Shown here: positions 1-10,571 of the stretch, one piece after another | How the letters are laid out: each line of letters begins with the position of its first letter | Numbering within the stretch: the stretch's first letter is position 1 | Origin: Duganella sp. OV510 | GTDB taxonomy: Bacteria; Pseudomonadota; Gammaproteobacteria; Burkholderiales; Burkholderiaceae_D | Reading direction: 5' to 3' | NCBI RefSeq assembly: GCF_900100205.1 | Contig: NZ_FNEQ01000007.1 | Span: 248,001 to 312,000 of the forward strand | Length of the DNA: 64,000 bases | Notes under the pieces: model-generated | What the model was told of the DNA's origin: nothing | Seen by the model: only the letters and a program-made list of their open reading frames with translations | The model's database searches: none | Position numbers and translations under genes: made by a program

Positions 1-1784
<1,784 letters not shown>

Positions 1785-1786
1785 TT

Positions 1787-1822
1787 GGCTCCTTTGTTGG
1801 GCTACAGGAGCCAGCAAAGGAG
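1787..1822 (-). promoter_or_regulatory. Possible Shine-Dalgarno-sequestering hairpin in the thiC leader
   Basis: On the minus strand, CTCCTTTG (1815-1822) is perfectly complementary to CAAAGGAG (1789-1796), which contains the thiC Shine-Dalgarno. A second segment, GGCTCCT (1806-1812), can pair with AGGAGCC in the same place. These alternative anti-SD pairings just downstream of the TPP aptamer look like a translational expression platform. The pairing is read directly; the regulatory role is inferred. Confidence 0.6.
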
Positions 1823-1862
1823 GTTGGACGACCACCTGCACCATCGGTGCGCGGCAGACATC

Positions 1863-1947
1863 CTAAGCTTCCCTTCGCTGGCATTATCCAGATCAGGTTC
1901 GGAGGGTATTTCTCACCCGCGTCGCTCACACGACGCAGGACCCCTAG
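1863..1947 (-). ncRNA. TPP riboswitch (THI box) upstream of thiC
   Basis: Read on the minus strand, the leader holds the conserved THI-box elements in order: AGGGGTCCTGC at the 5' side, GGGTGAGAAATACCC, GAACCTGATCTGGATAATGC and CAGCGAAGGGA. This is the classical thiamine pyrophosphate aptamer. It lies about 80 bases upstream of the thiC start, where ThiC riboswitches are expected. Confidence 0.96.
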
Positions 1948-1974
1948 CGTTTGCCACCTTGCGGCAGCGCGACG

Positions 1975-2004
1975 ATTATAACCGTGTCGTCATCAAAGTG
2001 GCAA
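1975..2004 (-). promoter_or_regulatory. Sigma-70-like promoter for thiC
   Basis: On the minus strand, TTGCCA (1999-2004) and a perfect TATAAT (1975-1980) are separated by 18 bases. Initiation would fall near 1967, about 20 bases before the riboswitch aptamer. The fit in sequence and position is good, but it is a motif call only. Confidence 0.65.
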
Positions 2005-2047
2005 AAATCCCACATTCAGCGAGCAAGTGCTCAGGTATAGTGTCCTC

Positions 2048-5000
2048 ATGCTACACAGCAACGCTCAACACCCGTCCACTCCGCCGCCACGCCGTCTGCG
2101 CCTTCTTGCCGCCTTGTGCATGGCACTGTGCCTGGCGCCGGGGCTGGGTGCGCGCGCCGACAGCGGCGAGCGCTGGGACAGCATGTCCTTCACCGCGTTC
2201 AAGCGCTACGTGCACAACGACATCAGCAGCGGCCTGTGTTTTGCGCAGGACCGCCAGGGCTTTGTATGGATCGGCACCCAGGCCGGCCTGGTGCGCTGGG
2301 ATGGCAACCGCCACGTCAAGTATCTGGCCGACGCGCGCGACGATGCCCTGCCCGACAGCTATGTCATGAGTGTGCACGTCGATACCCAGGGACGCCTGTG
2401 GGCCGGCATGAATTCCGGTGGCCTGGTGCGCTACGATCCGGAGCACGACAATTTCATCCGCTACCGCGCCAGTCCCACCGGCCTACGCGACCCGCGCGTG
2501 GCGGCGATGGCCGATGACGGCGCCGGCGGTCTGTGGATCGCCACCGGCAGCGGCCTGGAACACCTGGCGGCGGACGGAAAATTCAACCGCCTGGGCGACG
2601 ACTACGGCGCCGCCGCGCTGCCCGAGGGCGGCATCGACGCGCTGCTGCACGACGCCGACGGCGGCCTGTGGGTCGGCACGCGGCGCGGACTATTCCATCT
2701 GAAACAGGGACAGGCAGCGCGGCAGATTCTGCTGGGCGGCAAACCCAATATGCCGATCAGCGCGCTGCTCAAGGACAGCGATGGCCGGCTGTGGATCGGC
2801 AGCCGCAACGGCGGCGCTTTCGTCATCGCGCCAGGGGACACCGCTGCGACGCCGGTGCATGAAAGCGCTCCGCAGGCGACGCTGCACGGTGAGCGAATAT
2901 CGGCAATCGTCGAAGCGGCGCCAGGCGAAATCTGGTTCGGCACCAATGGCGCCAACGGCGGCATCGTCGTGTACGACGTGCAGCACCACAGCTCGCGTCG
3001 CATCCGCCACCGCGCCGACGCGGCCGACAGCCTGGCCGACAACGATGTGATGGCCATGTTCCGCGAACGCAGCGGCATCATCTACGCCTCCAACATGGCC
3101 GGCATCAGCCAGCATGCGCCGCAGCCGGACGCAGTGGCTACCATCCGCTACCTGGACGCCGGCCGCAGCGGGATTATCAGCGTGCCCAGCACCCTGGTCA
3201 CGCCCGACGGCCGGCTGTGGCTGGGCATGATTAACGGCGGTGTCGCCATCGTCGATCCGAAGCACGGCCTCAGCCGGTGGCTGCTGGCCAGTAACGGCAT
3301 GCCGCAAGGCCGCGTGCTGACGATGGCCGCCGGGCCCGGTGGCGAGGTGTATATCGGCACGCAGAACGGCCTGTACCGCGCCGCCGCCGATGGCAGCCAC
3401 GTGCAGCGGGTCAAGCTGCCGCAGCGGCGTGACGAAGAGGAAGTGTGGGCGCTGGCGGTCAGCGGCAACACGCTGTGGATGGGTGGACTGGATGGCGTGT
3501 GGGCGCTGGAACTGGGGCAGCATGGCGTGCAGCACCTGCTGCGGCATGAAGACAAAAGCCTGGGCGATCCGCGTGTGACGTCCATTCTGCCGGTCGGCAA
3601 CGACGTCTGGGTAGGCACCCGCACCGGCCTGGCAAGGGTCGGCGTCAACGAGGTCGAGGCAATCCCCGCCGACCTGTCGACGCCGGACCGGCTACCGCCC
3701 GGCTATGTGTCGTCGCTGCTGCTGGATGGCCAGGGACGGCTGTGGCTGTCCAACTTTGGCACCGGCGTTGTCATCCTCGAACGCACCGATCCCGACGGCC
3801 GGCGCCGTTTCCGCCGGCTGGGCATGCAGCAGGGCTTGCCCGACAGCGGCGGCAACAAGCTGCTGCAAGACCGCCAGGGCATGATCTGGGCCAGCACCGA
3901 CGCCGGCCTGGCGCGCATCGATCCGCGCACGCTGGAGATCAAGCCGCTCGGCCCCGGCGAAGGCGTGCACGTGCCGACCTACTGGACCAATTCCGGCACC
4001 GTCACCGCCTCCGGCGACCTGGTGTTTGGCGGCCTGACCGGCATCACTGTGGTCAAGCCGCAGGCGCTGGAAAGCTGGCGCTATGTGCCGCCCGTGGTGG
4101 TCACGCGCATCGTGCTGAACGACAAGGACATTCCGTTCGCTGCCTACAACCAGGGCCGGGGCGCCAAGGCGGCGCCGATCGTCGTGCCGACCACCGCGCG
4201 CGAACGTGGCTTTTCGCTGGAGTTCGCTGCGCTCGACTACACGGCGCCGGAACGCAACCGCTACGCCTACCAGCTCAAGGGTTTCGACTCCAACTGGGTC
4301 AGCAGCGAAGCCAGTTCGCGCCGCGCCAGCTATAACAACCTGCCGCCGGGCGACTATGTGCTGCAACTGCGCGGCTCCAACCGCAATGGCGACTGGGCCA
4401 CGCCGGTCGAGGTGCCGGTACATGTGATGCCGGCCTGGCATCAGCGTCCGCTGGCGCGGGTGGCGATGGGTGCGCTGGGACTACTGCTGGGCGCCGGCCT
4501 GATGCAGGCGCGCACCACCTACCTGCGTCGCCGCCAGCGCGAACTGGAAGCGATGGTCGAAGCGCGCACCGCCGAATTGCGCGCCACCCAGGCGCAACTG
4601 GAAACGCTGGCCTACGGCGATCCGCTGACTGGCCTGGCCAATCGCCGCCTGTTCAATGACGAATTGCGTCACCTGGTGGCGCACGCCGAGCGTGGCGGCC
4701 CCGCCTTCACGCTGCTGCTGATCGACCTGGACCGCTTCAAGCCGGTCAACGACACGCTGGGCCACGACGCCGGCGACGCTCTGCTGGCCGCGACGGCCGA
4801 CCGCCTGCGCGCGGCGGTGCGCGAAGCCGACCGGCCATTCCGCCTCGGCGGCGACGAATTCGCCGTGCTGCTGAGCCAGACCACCGACTGTGCCACGCTG
4901 GAACCGGTGTGCGCACGCATCCTGGCCAACCTGGCAGCGCCGCTGCCGCATGGCGACGCGGTCATCGAAATCAGCGCCAGCATCGGCGCCGCCGTCTACG

Positions 5001-5128
5001 CCAGCGGCAACAGCCACGAACAGCTATACAAGCGCGCCGACGTTGCGCTGTACGAAGCCAAGGCCGCCGGCCGCAATACCTGGCGCCTGGCCGCCGCCGG
5101 CCAGGCAGCGCACGCGCTCAATCCTTGA
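2048..5128 (+). CDS. Membrane-anchored diguanylate cyclase with periplasmic two-component-regulator-type propeller
   Basis: Predicted to make cyclic di-GMP in response to a periplasmic signal. A signal segment (RRLRLLAALCMALCLAPGLG) is followed by about 650 residues of repeats of the form DSDGRLWIGSRNGG and DRQGMIWASTDAGL (Reg_prop propeller blades). A Y_Y_Y domain follows (YAYQLKGFDSNW), then one membrane segment near residue 810, a short coiled coil and a C-terminal GGDEF domain. The active-site GGDEF is at 4847-4861, and READ five residues before it matches the RxxD product-inhibition site, so the enzyme is probably active and feedback-inhibited. ATG 2048 was chosen; an in-frame GTG at 2027 is possible, and neither has a strong Shine-Dalgarno. 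The gene converges on the crotonase gene with an 11-bp overlap. Confidence 0.9.
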   Translation: MLHSNAQHPSTPPPRRLRLLAALCMALCLAPGLGARADSGERWDSMSFTAFKRYVHNDISSGLCFAQDRQGFVWIGTQAGLVRWDGNRHVKYLADARDDALPDSYVMSVHVDTQGRLWAGMNSGGLVRYDPEHDNFIRYRASPTGLRDPRVAAMADDGAGGLWIATGSGLEHLAADGKFNRLGDDYGAAALPEGGIDALLHDADGGLWVGTRRGLFHLKQGQAARQILLGGKPNMPISALLKDSDGRLWIGSRNGGAFVIAPGDTAATPVHESAPQATLHGERISAIVEAAPGEIWFGTNGANGGIVVYDVQHHSSRRIRHRADAADSLADNDVMAMFRERSGIIYASNMAGISQHAPQPDAVATIRYLDAGRSGIISVPSTLVTPDGRLWLGMINGGVAIVDPKHGLSRWLLASNGMPQGRVLTMAAGPGGEVYIGTQNGLYRAAADGSHVQRVKLPQRRDEEEVWALAVSGNTLWMGGLDGVWALELGQHGVQHLLRHEDKSLGDPRVTSILPVGNDVWVGTRTGLARVGVNEVEAIPADLSTPDRLPPGYVSSLLLDGQGRLWLSNFGTGVVILERTDPDGRRRFRRLGMQQGLPDSGGNKLLQDRQGMIWASTDAGLARIDPRTLEIKPLGPGEGVHVPTYWTNSGTVTASGDLVFGGLTGITVVKPQALESWRYVPPVVVTRIVLNDKDIPFAAYNQGRGAKAAPIVVPTTARERGFSLEFAALDYTAPERNRYAYQLKGFDSNWVSSEASSRRASYNNLPPGDYVLQLRGSNRNGDWATPVEVPVHVMPAWHQRPLARVAMGALGLLLGAGLMQARTTYLRRRQRELEAMVEARTAELRATQAQLETLAYGDPLTGLANRRLFNDELRHLVAHAERGGPAFTLLLIDLDRFKPVNDTLGHDAGDALLAATADRLRAAVREADRPFRLGGDEFAVLLSQTTDCATLEPVCARILANLAAPLPHGDAVIEISASIGAAVYASGNSHEQLYKRADVALYEAKAAGRNTWRLAAAGQAAHALNP

Positions 5129-5933
5129 AAATAGGCGTGGACTTGCTCATGCCTGCTGTCATCGCGGCTTGCAGGTCGGCGGACATCAGCATGGCGGCGT
5201 TCCAGGTGGCGACGTAGTTGAGGCCATCGGCAACGCTGTGGTCGCGCGCGTAGCTGATCATCTCCTTGACGCCGCGCACCGACAGCGGCGACTTGGCGGC
5301 CATCTGCGCGGCGATCTCGCGCACGCCGGCGCGCAACGCCTCCGGCGTGTCGAACACCCGGTTGACCAGACGCATCTCCTTCGCCTCGTCAGCATCGAAT
5401 TTGCGTGCGGTGTAAGCCAGCTCACGCGCCATGCCTTCGCCGACCAGGCGCGGCAGGCGTTGCAACGTTCCTACATCGGCCACCATGCCGATATCGATTT
5501 CCTTGATGGTGAACCAGGCGTCCGACGAGCAATAGCGCATGTCGGCGCAGCAGATCAGATCGATGCCGCCGCCGACGCAAGCGCCATGCACGGCCGCCAG
5601 CACCGGCTTGCGGCAGCGCTCCAGGCTGGTCAGCGACTCCTGCAGGTCGAGGATCACGCGGCGCAGGTTCTCGCGCGTGCGGCCATCGCAGTCATCGCGC
5701 ACCTGGGCGCCGACGCCCAGCATCATCTGCAGGTCGATGCCCGACGTGAAAGCCTTGCCCTCGCCTTCCAGGATGGCGACGCGGATCGCCGGCGTCTCAT
5801 CGACATAACGAAAAGCGGCGCGAAGATCGCTCCACATCGCCGCATTCATCGCATTCAGCTTCTCCGGCCGGTTCAGCCGCAGCGTGGCGATGTGGTCCTC
5901 GACAGCAATAGTTAAAGTTTCAAAATCGGGCAT
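5118..5933 (-). CDS. Crotonase-family protein, delta3,5-delta2,4-dienoyl-CoA isomerase-like
   Basis: A 271-residue enoyl-CoA hydratase/isomerase-family protein. The oxyanion-hole region is CVGGGIDLICCADMRYC. It keeps the residues that define dienoyl-CoA isomerase (ECH1) at the right spacings: Asp in GGGIDL, Glu 20 residues later in IKEIDIG, and Asp 8 further on in VADVGTLQRLP. It should therefore shift double bonds in 3,5-dienoyl-CoA intermediates during breakdown of odd-positioned unsaturated fatty acids. AGGAG precedes the ATG. It stands alone, divergent from valS, with no other beta-oxidation gene nearby. The family is certain; the exact reaction is inferred from the conserved triad. Confidence 0.88.
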   Translation of the reverse strand: MPDFETLTIAVEDHIATLRLNRPEKLNAMNAAMWSDLRAAFRYVDETPAIRVAILEGEGKAFTSGIDLQMMLGVGAQVRDDCDGRTRENLRRVILDLQESLTSLERCRKPVLAAVHGACVGGGIDLICCADMRYCSSDAWFTIKEIDIGMVADVGTLQRLPRLVGEGMARELAYTARKFDADEAKEMRLVNRVFDTPEALRAGVREIAAQMAAKSPLSVRGVKEMISYARDHSVADGLNYVATWNAAMLMSADLQAAMTAGMSKSTPIFKD

Positions 5934-6051
5934 TGCATCTCCTCATTGTATTTTTAATATTTTGCCATTGCCGCAATAATACGCAGCTGGGGCTGCGTCA
6001 TCTATAATGGCTGTTTTCGCCAACGAATTCACTACTTACTTCAGCCATATC

Positions 6052-8847
6052 ATGGAATTAGCCAAGTCTTTCGAGCCTGCCGACATTGAACAGTTCTGGC
6101 GCAGCGAGTGGGAGTCGCGCGGTTACTACACCGCCACCCTCGACGCCGGCAAACCTTCTTTCAGCATCCAGCTGCCGCCGCCGAACGTCACCGGCACCCT
6201 GCACATGGGCCATGCCTTCAACCAGACCATCATGGATGGCCTGACCCGCTATCACCGCATGCTGGGCCATAACACCGCCTGGATACCTGGCACCGACCAC
6301 GCCGGCATCGCCACCCAGATCGTGGTGGAACGCCAGCTGGATGCGCAGAAAATCTCGCGCCACGACCTTGGCCGCGAAGAATTCATCAAGAAGGTCTGGG
6401 AGTGGAAGGAGAAATCCGGCTCCACCATCACTGGCCAGATGCGCCGCCTGGGCGCCTCGCCGGACTGGAAACGCGAATACTTCACCATGGACGCCGAGCG
6501 CTCCAAGGTGGTCACCGACGTCTTCGTGCGCCTGCACGAGCAAGGCCTGATCTATCGCGGCAAGCGCTTGGTCAACTGGGACCCGGTGCTGGGCACGGCT
6601 GTGTCCGACCTGGAAGTGGTATCGGAAGAAGAAAACGGCTCGATGTGGTACATCAAGTACCCGCTGGCCGATGGCAGCGGCTCGCTGACCGTGGCCACCA
6701 CCCGTCCTGAAACCATGCTGGGCGACGTCGCCGTGGCAGTCGATCCGACCGACGAACGCTACCTGCCGCTGGTTGGCAAGATGCTGACGCTGCCGCTGGT
6801 CGGCCGCGAAATCCCGATCATCGCCGACGAATACGTCGACAAGGCGTTCGGCACCGGCTGCGTGAAAATCACGCCAGCGCACGACTTCAACGACTACGCC
6901 GTCGGTCAGCGCCACAACCTGGCGATGCCATCGATCCTGACGCTGGAAGCCAAGATCGTCGACGACGCGCCGGAAGCCTACCGCGGCCTGGACCGCTTCG
7001 TCGCGCGTAAGAAAATCGTCGCCGACCTGGAAGAACAGGGCCTGCTGGAAGAAGTCAAACCTCACAAGCTGATGGTGCCGCGCGGCGACCGTACGGGCGT
7101 GGTCATCGAACCGATGCTGACCGACCAATGGTTCGTCGCCATGAGCAAGCCGGCGCCGGAAGGCAGCTTCAATCCGGGCAAATCGATTGCCGAAGTGGCG
7201 CTGGAAAAAGTCGCCACCGGCGAAATCAAATTCGTGCCGGAAAACTGGAGCACCACCTACAACCAGTGGCTGAACAACATCCAGGACTGGTGCATCTCGC
7301 GCCAGCTGTGGTGGGGCCACCAGATCCCGGCGTGGTACGACGACGCCGGCAACATCTTCGTCGCCAAGACCGAGGAAGAAGCCAAGGCGCAAGCCGCAGC
7401 CAAGGGCATCACCGCGCCGCTGCGCCGTGACAACGACGTGCTGGACACCTGGTTCTCGTCCGCGCTGGTGCCGTTCTCGACCCTGGGCTGGCCGGAAGAA
7501 ACGCCGGACATCAAAGCCTTCCTGCCATCATCGGTGCTGGTGACCGGCTTCGACATCATCTTCTTCTGGGTGGCGCGCATGGTCATGATGACTGCGCACT
7601 TTACCGGCAAAGTGCCGTTCGAAACCGTCTACGTACACGGCCTGGTGCGTGACTCGCAGGGCCAGAAGATGTCCAAGTCCAAGGGCAACACGCTGGACCC
7701 GATCGACCTGATCGACGGCATCGATGTCGAAGCGCTGGTAGCCAAGCGCACCACCGGCCTGATGAATCCCAAGGACGCCGAGAAAATCGCCAAGGCCACG
7801 CGCAAGGAATTCCCGAACGGCATCGCTGCCTACGGTACGGATGCGGTGCGCTTCACGATGGCCTCGTACGCCTCGCTGGGCCGCAACATCAACTTCGACC
7901 TGGGCCGTGCCGAAGGCTACCGCAACTTCTGCAACAAGCTGTGGAACGCCACCCGCTTCGTGATGATGAACACGGAGGAAAAGGATTGCAGCGCCAGCGA
8001 AGCCGACCTGTCGAACGCCGACAAGTGGATCATCTCGCTGCTGCAAAAGGCCGAACTGGAAGTGGCCAAGGGCTTCGAAGACTACCGTTTCGACAACATC
8101 GCCTCGGCCATCTACAAATTCGTCTGGGACGAGTATTGCGACTGGTATCTGGAAGTGGCCAAGGTGCAGGTACAGAGCGGCACCGAAGGCCAGCAACGCG
8201 CCACCCGCCACACGCTGCTGCGCGTGCTGGAAGTGGTGCTGCGCCTGGCGCATCCGGTAATCCCGTTCGTCACCGAAGCACTGTGGCAGGCGGTCGCCCC
8301 GCTGGCCGGCAAGACTGGCGACTCGATCATGATGCAGCCGTATCCGATCGCCAACACCGCCAACATCGACGAGTCGGCCGAAGCCTGGATGCAGCAGCTG
8401 AAAGCGCTGACCGACGCCACCCGCAACCTGCGCGGCGAAATGCAGCTGGCGCCATCCTTGCGCGTGCCGCTGATCGTCGAACCGGGCAACGCAGCCGAGA
8501 AGGCCGCGATGGAAGGCTTTGCGCCGTACGTGCAATCGCTGGCCAAGCTGTCGGAAGTGCAGATTGTGGACGTGCTGCCGGAATCGCCGGCAGCGGTGTG
8601 CATCGTCGGCACCACCAAGATGATGCTGAAGGTAGAAATCGACGTCAAAGCCGAGCGTGAGCGCCTGAGCAAAGAGATCGCCCGCCTGGAAGGCGAGATC
8701 AACAAGGCCAACGGCAAGCTGTCGAACGAAAGCTTCGTGGCCCGCGCGCCGGCCGAAGTGGTCGCGCAAGAAAAAGAACGCGTCGCCAACTTCTCCGCTA
8801 CGCTGGACAAGATGCGCGAACAAATCGCCAAGCTCCCAGCAGCCTAA
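6052..8847 (+). CDS. valS: Valyl-tRNA synthetase
   Basis: Charges tRNA-Val and edits mischarged threonine. The protein is 931 residues when started at ATG 6052 (MELAKSFEPADIEQFW). A longer frame opens at 6007, but that ATG overlaps the likely -10 box TATAAT (6003-6008) and the extra residues are not family-like. The HIGH box is in NVTGTLHMGHAF, the signature GQKMSKSKGN lies mid-protein, and the C-terminal coiled-coil arm (AERERLSKEIARLEGEINKA) is typical of ValRS. The length is normal for the family. The gene is monocistronic and ends just before a strong inverted repeat. Confidence 0.97.
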   Translation: MELAKSFEPADIEQFWRSEWESRGYYTATLDAGKPSFSIQLPPPNVTGTLHMGHAFNQTIMDGLTRYHRMLGHNTAWIPGTDHAGIATQIVVERQLDAQKISRHDLGREEFIKKVWEWKEKSGSTITGQMRRLGASPDWKREYFTMDAERSKVVTDVFVRLHEQGLIYRGKRLVNWDPVLGTAVSDLEVVSEEENGSMWYIKYPLADGSGSLTVATTRPETMLGDVAVAVDPTDERYLPLVGKMLTLPLVGREIPIIADEYVDKAFGTGCVKITPAHDFNDYAVGQRHNLAMPSILTLEAKIVDDAPEAYRGLDRFVARKKIVADLEEQGLLEEVKPHKLMVPRGDRTGVVIEPMLTDQWFVAMSKPAPEGSFNPGKSIAEVALEKVATGEIKFVPENWSTTYNQWLNNIQDWCISRQLWWGHQIPAWYDDAGNIFVAKTEEEAKAQAAAKGITAPLRRDNDVLDTWFSSALVPFSTLGWPEETPDIKAFLPSSVLVTGFDIIFFWVARMVMMTAHFTGKVPFETVYVHGLVRDSQGQKMSKSKGNTLDPIDLIDGIDVEALVAKRTTGLMNPKDAEKIAKATRKEFPNGIAAYGTDAVRFTMASYASLGRNINFDLGRAEGYRNFCNKLWNATRFVMMNTEEKDCSASEADLSNADKWIISLLQKAELEVAKGFEDYRFDNIASAIYKFVWDEYCDWYLEVAKVQVQSGTEGQQRATRHTLLRVLEVVLRLAHPVIPFVTEALWQAVAPLAGKTGDSIMMQPYPIANTANIDESAEAWMQQLKALTDATRNLRGEMQLAPSLRVPLIVEPGNAAEKAAMEGFAPYVQSLAKLSEVQIVDVLPESPAAVCIVGTTKMMLKVEIDVKAERERLSKEIARLEGEINKANGKLSNESFVARAPAEVVAQEKERVANFSATLDKMREQIAKLPAA

Positions 8848-8850
8848 GCC

Positions 8851-8935
8851 ATCCGGGGTCAGTTCTGCCAAACGCACACGGGCTCAACAGCATAGCTGTT
8901 GAGCCCGTGTGCGTTTGGCAGAACTGACCCCGGAT
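8851..8935. repeat. 41-bp perfect inverted repeat, likely bidirectional terminator or REP-like element
   Basis: Bases 8851-8891 are the exact reverse complement of 8895-8935, leaving a three-base loop ATA. The repeat fills the whole gap between the converging valS and dehydratase genes. TTTTT follows on the plus side (8935-8939), so it can terminate valS. The arms begin ATCCGGGGTCAGTTCTG. Stems this long and perfect exceed an ordinary terminator, and GGGGTCAG-type palindromes are, as I recall, common dispersed repeats in proteobacteria. Confidence 0.85.
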
Positions 8936-8937
8936 TT

Positions 8938-9903
8938 TTATGCTAGCAGTTCGGCGTAACGAGCGATGTCGACGTTGCCGCCGCTGATGATGATGCCGAC
9001 GCGCTTGCCTTGCAGTTGCGCTTTCATCGCGCGCGCGGCGGCAAAGCCAAGGCCGCCAGTCGGTTCGACTACCATCTTCATGCGCTCGGCAAAGAAACGC
9101 ATGGCGGCGCGCAATTCTTCATCGCTGGAAGTCAGGATGTCATCCACGTCACGCTTGATAATCGGGAACGTCAGGTTGCCCAGGTGCTGCGTCTGCGCGC
9201 CGTCGGCGATCGTCTTCGGCGTGTCGATGTGGACAATGCTGCCGCTGCGGAACGATTGCTGGCCGTCGTTGCCCGCCTCCGGCTCGACGCCAAACAGCTT
9301 GGCCGATGGCGACAGCGCACGCGTCGCCAAGGCGGTGCCGCTCAACAGGCCACCGCCACCCAGCGGCACGAACACGTAATCCAGGCGACCGACTTCCTCA
9401 AACAACTCCTTGGCCGCCGTGCCCTGCCCGGCTATCACGTCCGCGTGGTCGTAGGGCGGGATCAGGGTCAGGCCATGCCTGGCGGCCAGGTCGCGGCCGA
9501 TCTGCTCGCGGTCTTCCTTGTAGCGATCGTAGATGACCACCTGCGCGCCATAGCCACGCGTGGCGGCCACCTTGGCGGCCGGCGCATCATGCGGCATGAC
9601 GATCGTGGCCGGGATGCCCATCAGCCTGGCCGACAAGGCCACCGCCTGTGCGTGGTTGCCCGATGAGAAAGCCACGACGCCCGCCTTGCGCTGTTCCGGC
9701 GTGAACTTGGCCAGCGCGTTGTAGCCGCCACGGAATTTGAACGCGCCCATGCGCTGGAAATTCTCGCACTTGAAGAATACTTCCGCGCCCAGCTCGGCGT
9801 TGGCGGTTGACGAGGTCAGCACTGGCGTCGCGTGCGCCACACCGACAATGCGCTCGGACGCGGCAACCACGTCTTCAAATGTAGGCAGTTTCAGTTCGCT
9901 CAT
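8938..9903 (-). CDS. PLP-dependent threonine/serine dehydratase family protein (threo-3-hydroxyaspartate ammonia-lyase-like)
   Basis: A 321-residue fold-type II PLP enzyme without an ACT domain, so it is a catabolic type rather than the feedback-inhibited IlvA. The Schiff-base lysine is in GAFKFRGGYNA, followed by SSGNHAQAVAL, the phosphate-binding loop PLGGGGLLSG and a terminal IISGGNVD. It should deaminate a hydroxy-amino acid (threonine, serine or threo-3-hydroxyaspartate) to an oxo-acid plus ammonia. It lies 17 bp downstream of a YheO-type regulator on the same strand, which probably controls it. The substrate cannot be fixed from sequence alone. Confidence 0.85.
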   Translation of the reverse strand: MSELKLPTFEDVVAASERIVGVAHATPVLTSSTANAELGAEVFFKCENFQRMGAFKFRGGYNALAKFTPEQRKAGVVAFSSGNHAQAVALSARLMGIPATIVMPHDAPAAKVAATRGYGAQVVIYDRYKEDREQIGRDLAARHGLTLIPPYDHADVIAGQGTAAKELFEEVGRLDYVFVPLGGGGLLSGTALATRALSPSAKLFGVEPEAGNDGQQSFRSGSIVHIDTPKTIADGAQTQHLGNLTFPIIKRDVDDILTSSDEELRAAMRFFAERMKMVVEPTGGLGFAAARAMKAQLQGKRVGIIISGGNVDIARYAELLA

Positions 9904-9920
9904 GGATTTTCCTGGGATGA

Positions 9921-10547
9921 TTAGCGCGCGTCGTTGTAGACGGTGGCGCGGGAGACATTCAGATAGGCGGCGACGGTGTCCATCGCGCGGCGGACGTCAC
10001 TGAGGCCGCACTCTTTCAGTTCGCGCATCAGCGCCTTGCGCTCGTCGGCTTTCAGCGCGCGTGGCGTGCTGCCGATGCGGGCGGCAAACTGGTCGATGCG
10101 CTGGCGGATGGCGTCGGCGCCCGGCGGGGCCATGGTTTCTTTGACAGCGGCGGCGGCGTCGACGCTACCGAATTGCGTCAGCATGGTGTTCAGGCTGCGG
10201 AACACGGTCAGGTCGACATTCAGGCACAGCGCGGCGACGTATTTGCCTTCGCTGTCCTTGATGCCGATCGAGGTGCTCTTGGCCAGCCGGCCATCGGGAA
10301 AAGTATTGGGATAATTGGCGATGACTTGCTCGAACGCCGGATCGGACGCACGCGCCAGGCCAAGCTCGGTCGCCGGCGCGCCAACTTCGCGGCCGGACAG
10401 ATTGTTGTGGATCGCCAGGATGGCGTGCTCCGGCTGCGTCAGGTCGTGCAGCACCACTTCGCAGAATGGCGCCAGCGTCTTGCCCAGCCCGTCCGCCAGG
10501 TGCTGCATCTGCGCCAGCAGGTTCTGATGTTCAGAGGTTTTTTTCAT
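9921..10547 (-). CDS. YheO/DauR-type transcriptional regulator (PAS-like + HTH)
   Basis: A 208-residue DNA-binding protein. The N-terminal half (LAPFCEVVLHDL through GREVGAPATELGL) is a YheO-like PAS domain thought to bind a small molecule. The C-terminus (LSDVRRAMDTVAAYLNVS followed by RATVYNDAR) is the HTH_22 helix-turn-helix. Known relatives such as DauR control amino-acid catabolic genes. The PLP dehydratase gene begins 17 bp downstream in the same direction, so this is likely its cognate regulator, co-transcribed with it. Confidence 0.85.
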   Translation of the reverse strand: MKKTSEHQNLLAQMQHLADGLGKTLAPFCEVVLHDLTQPEHAILAIHNNLSGREVGAPATELGLARASDPAFEQVIANYPNTFPDGRLAKSTSIGIKDSEGKYVAALCLNVDLTVFRSLNTMLTQFGSVDAAAAVKETMAPPGADAIRQRIDQFAARIGSTPRALKADERKALMRELKECGLSDVRRAMDTVAAYLNVSRATVYNDAR

Positions 10548-10571
10548 CTGAACATACTATCTCATTTTAGA

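Noticed and set aside
6058..8877. Two long minus-strand frames opposite valS
   Set aside because: valS has all synthetase motifs on the plus strand; the antisense products are Val/Arg/His-rich without recognisable domains.
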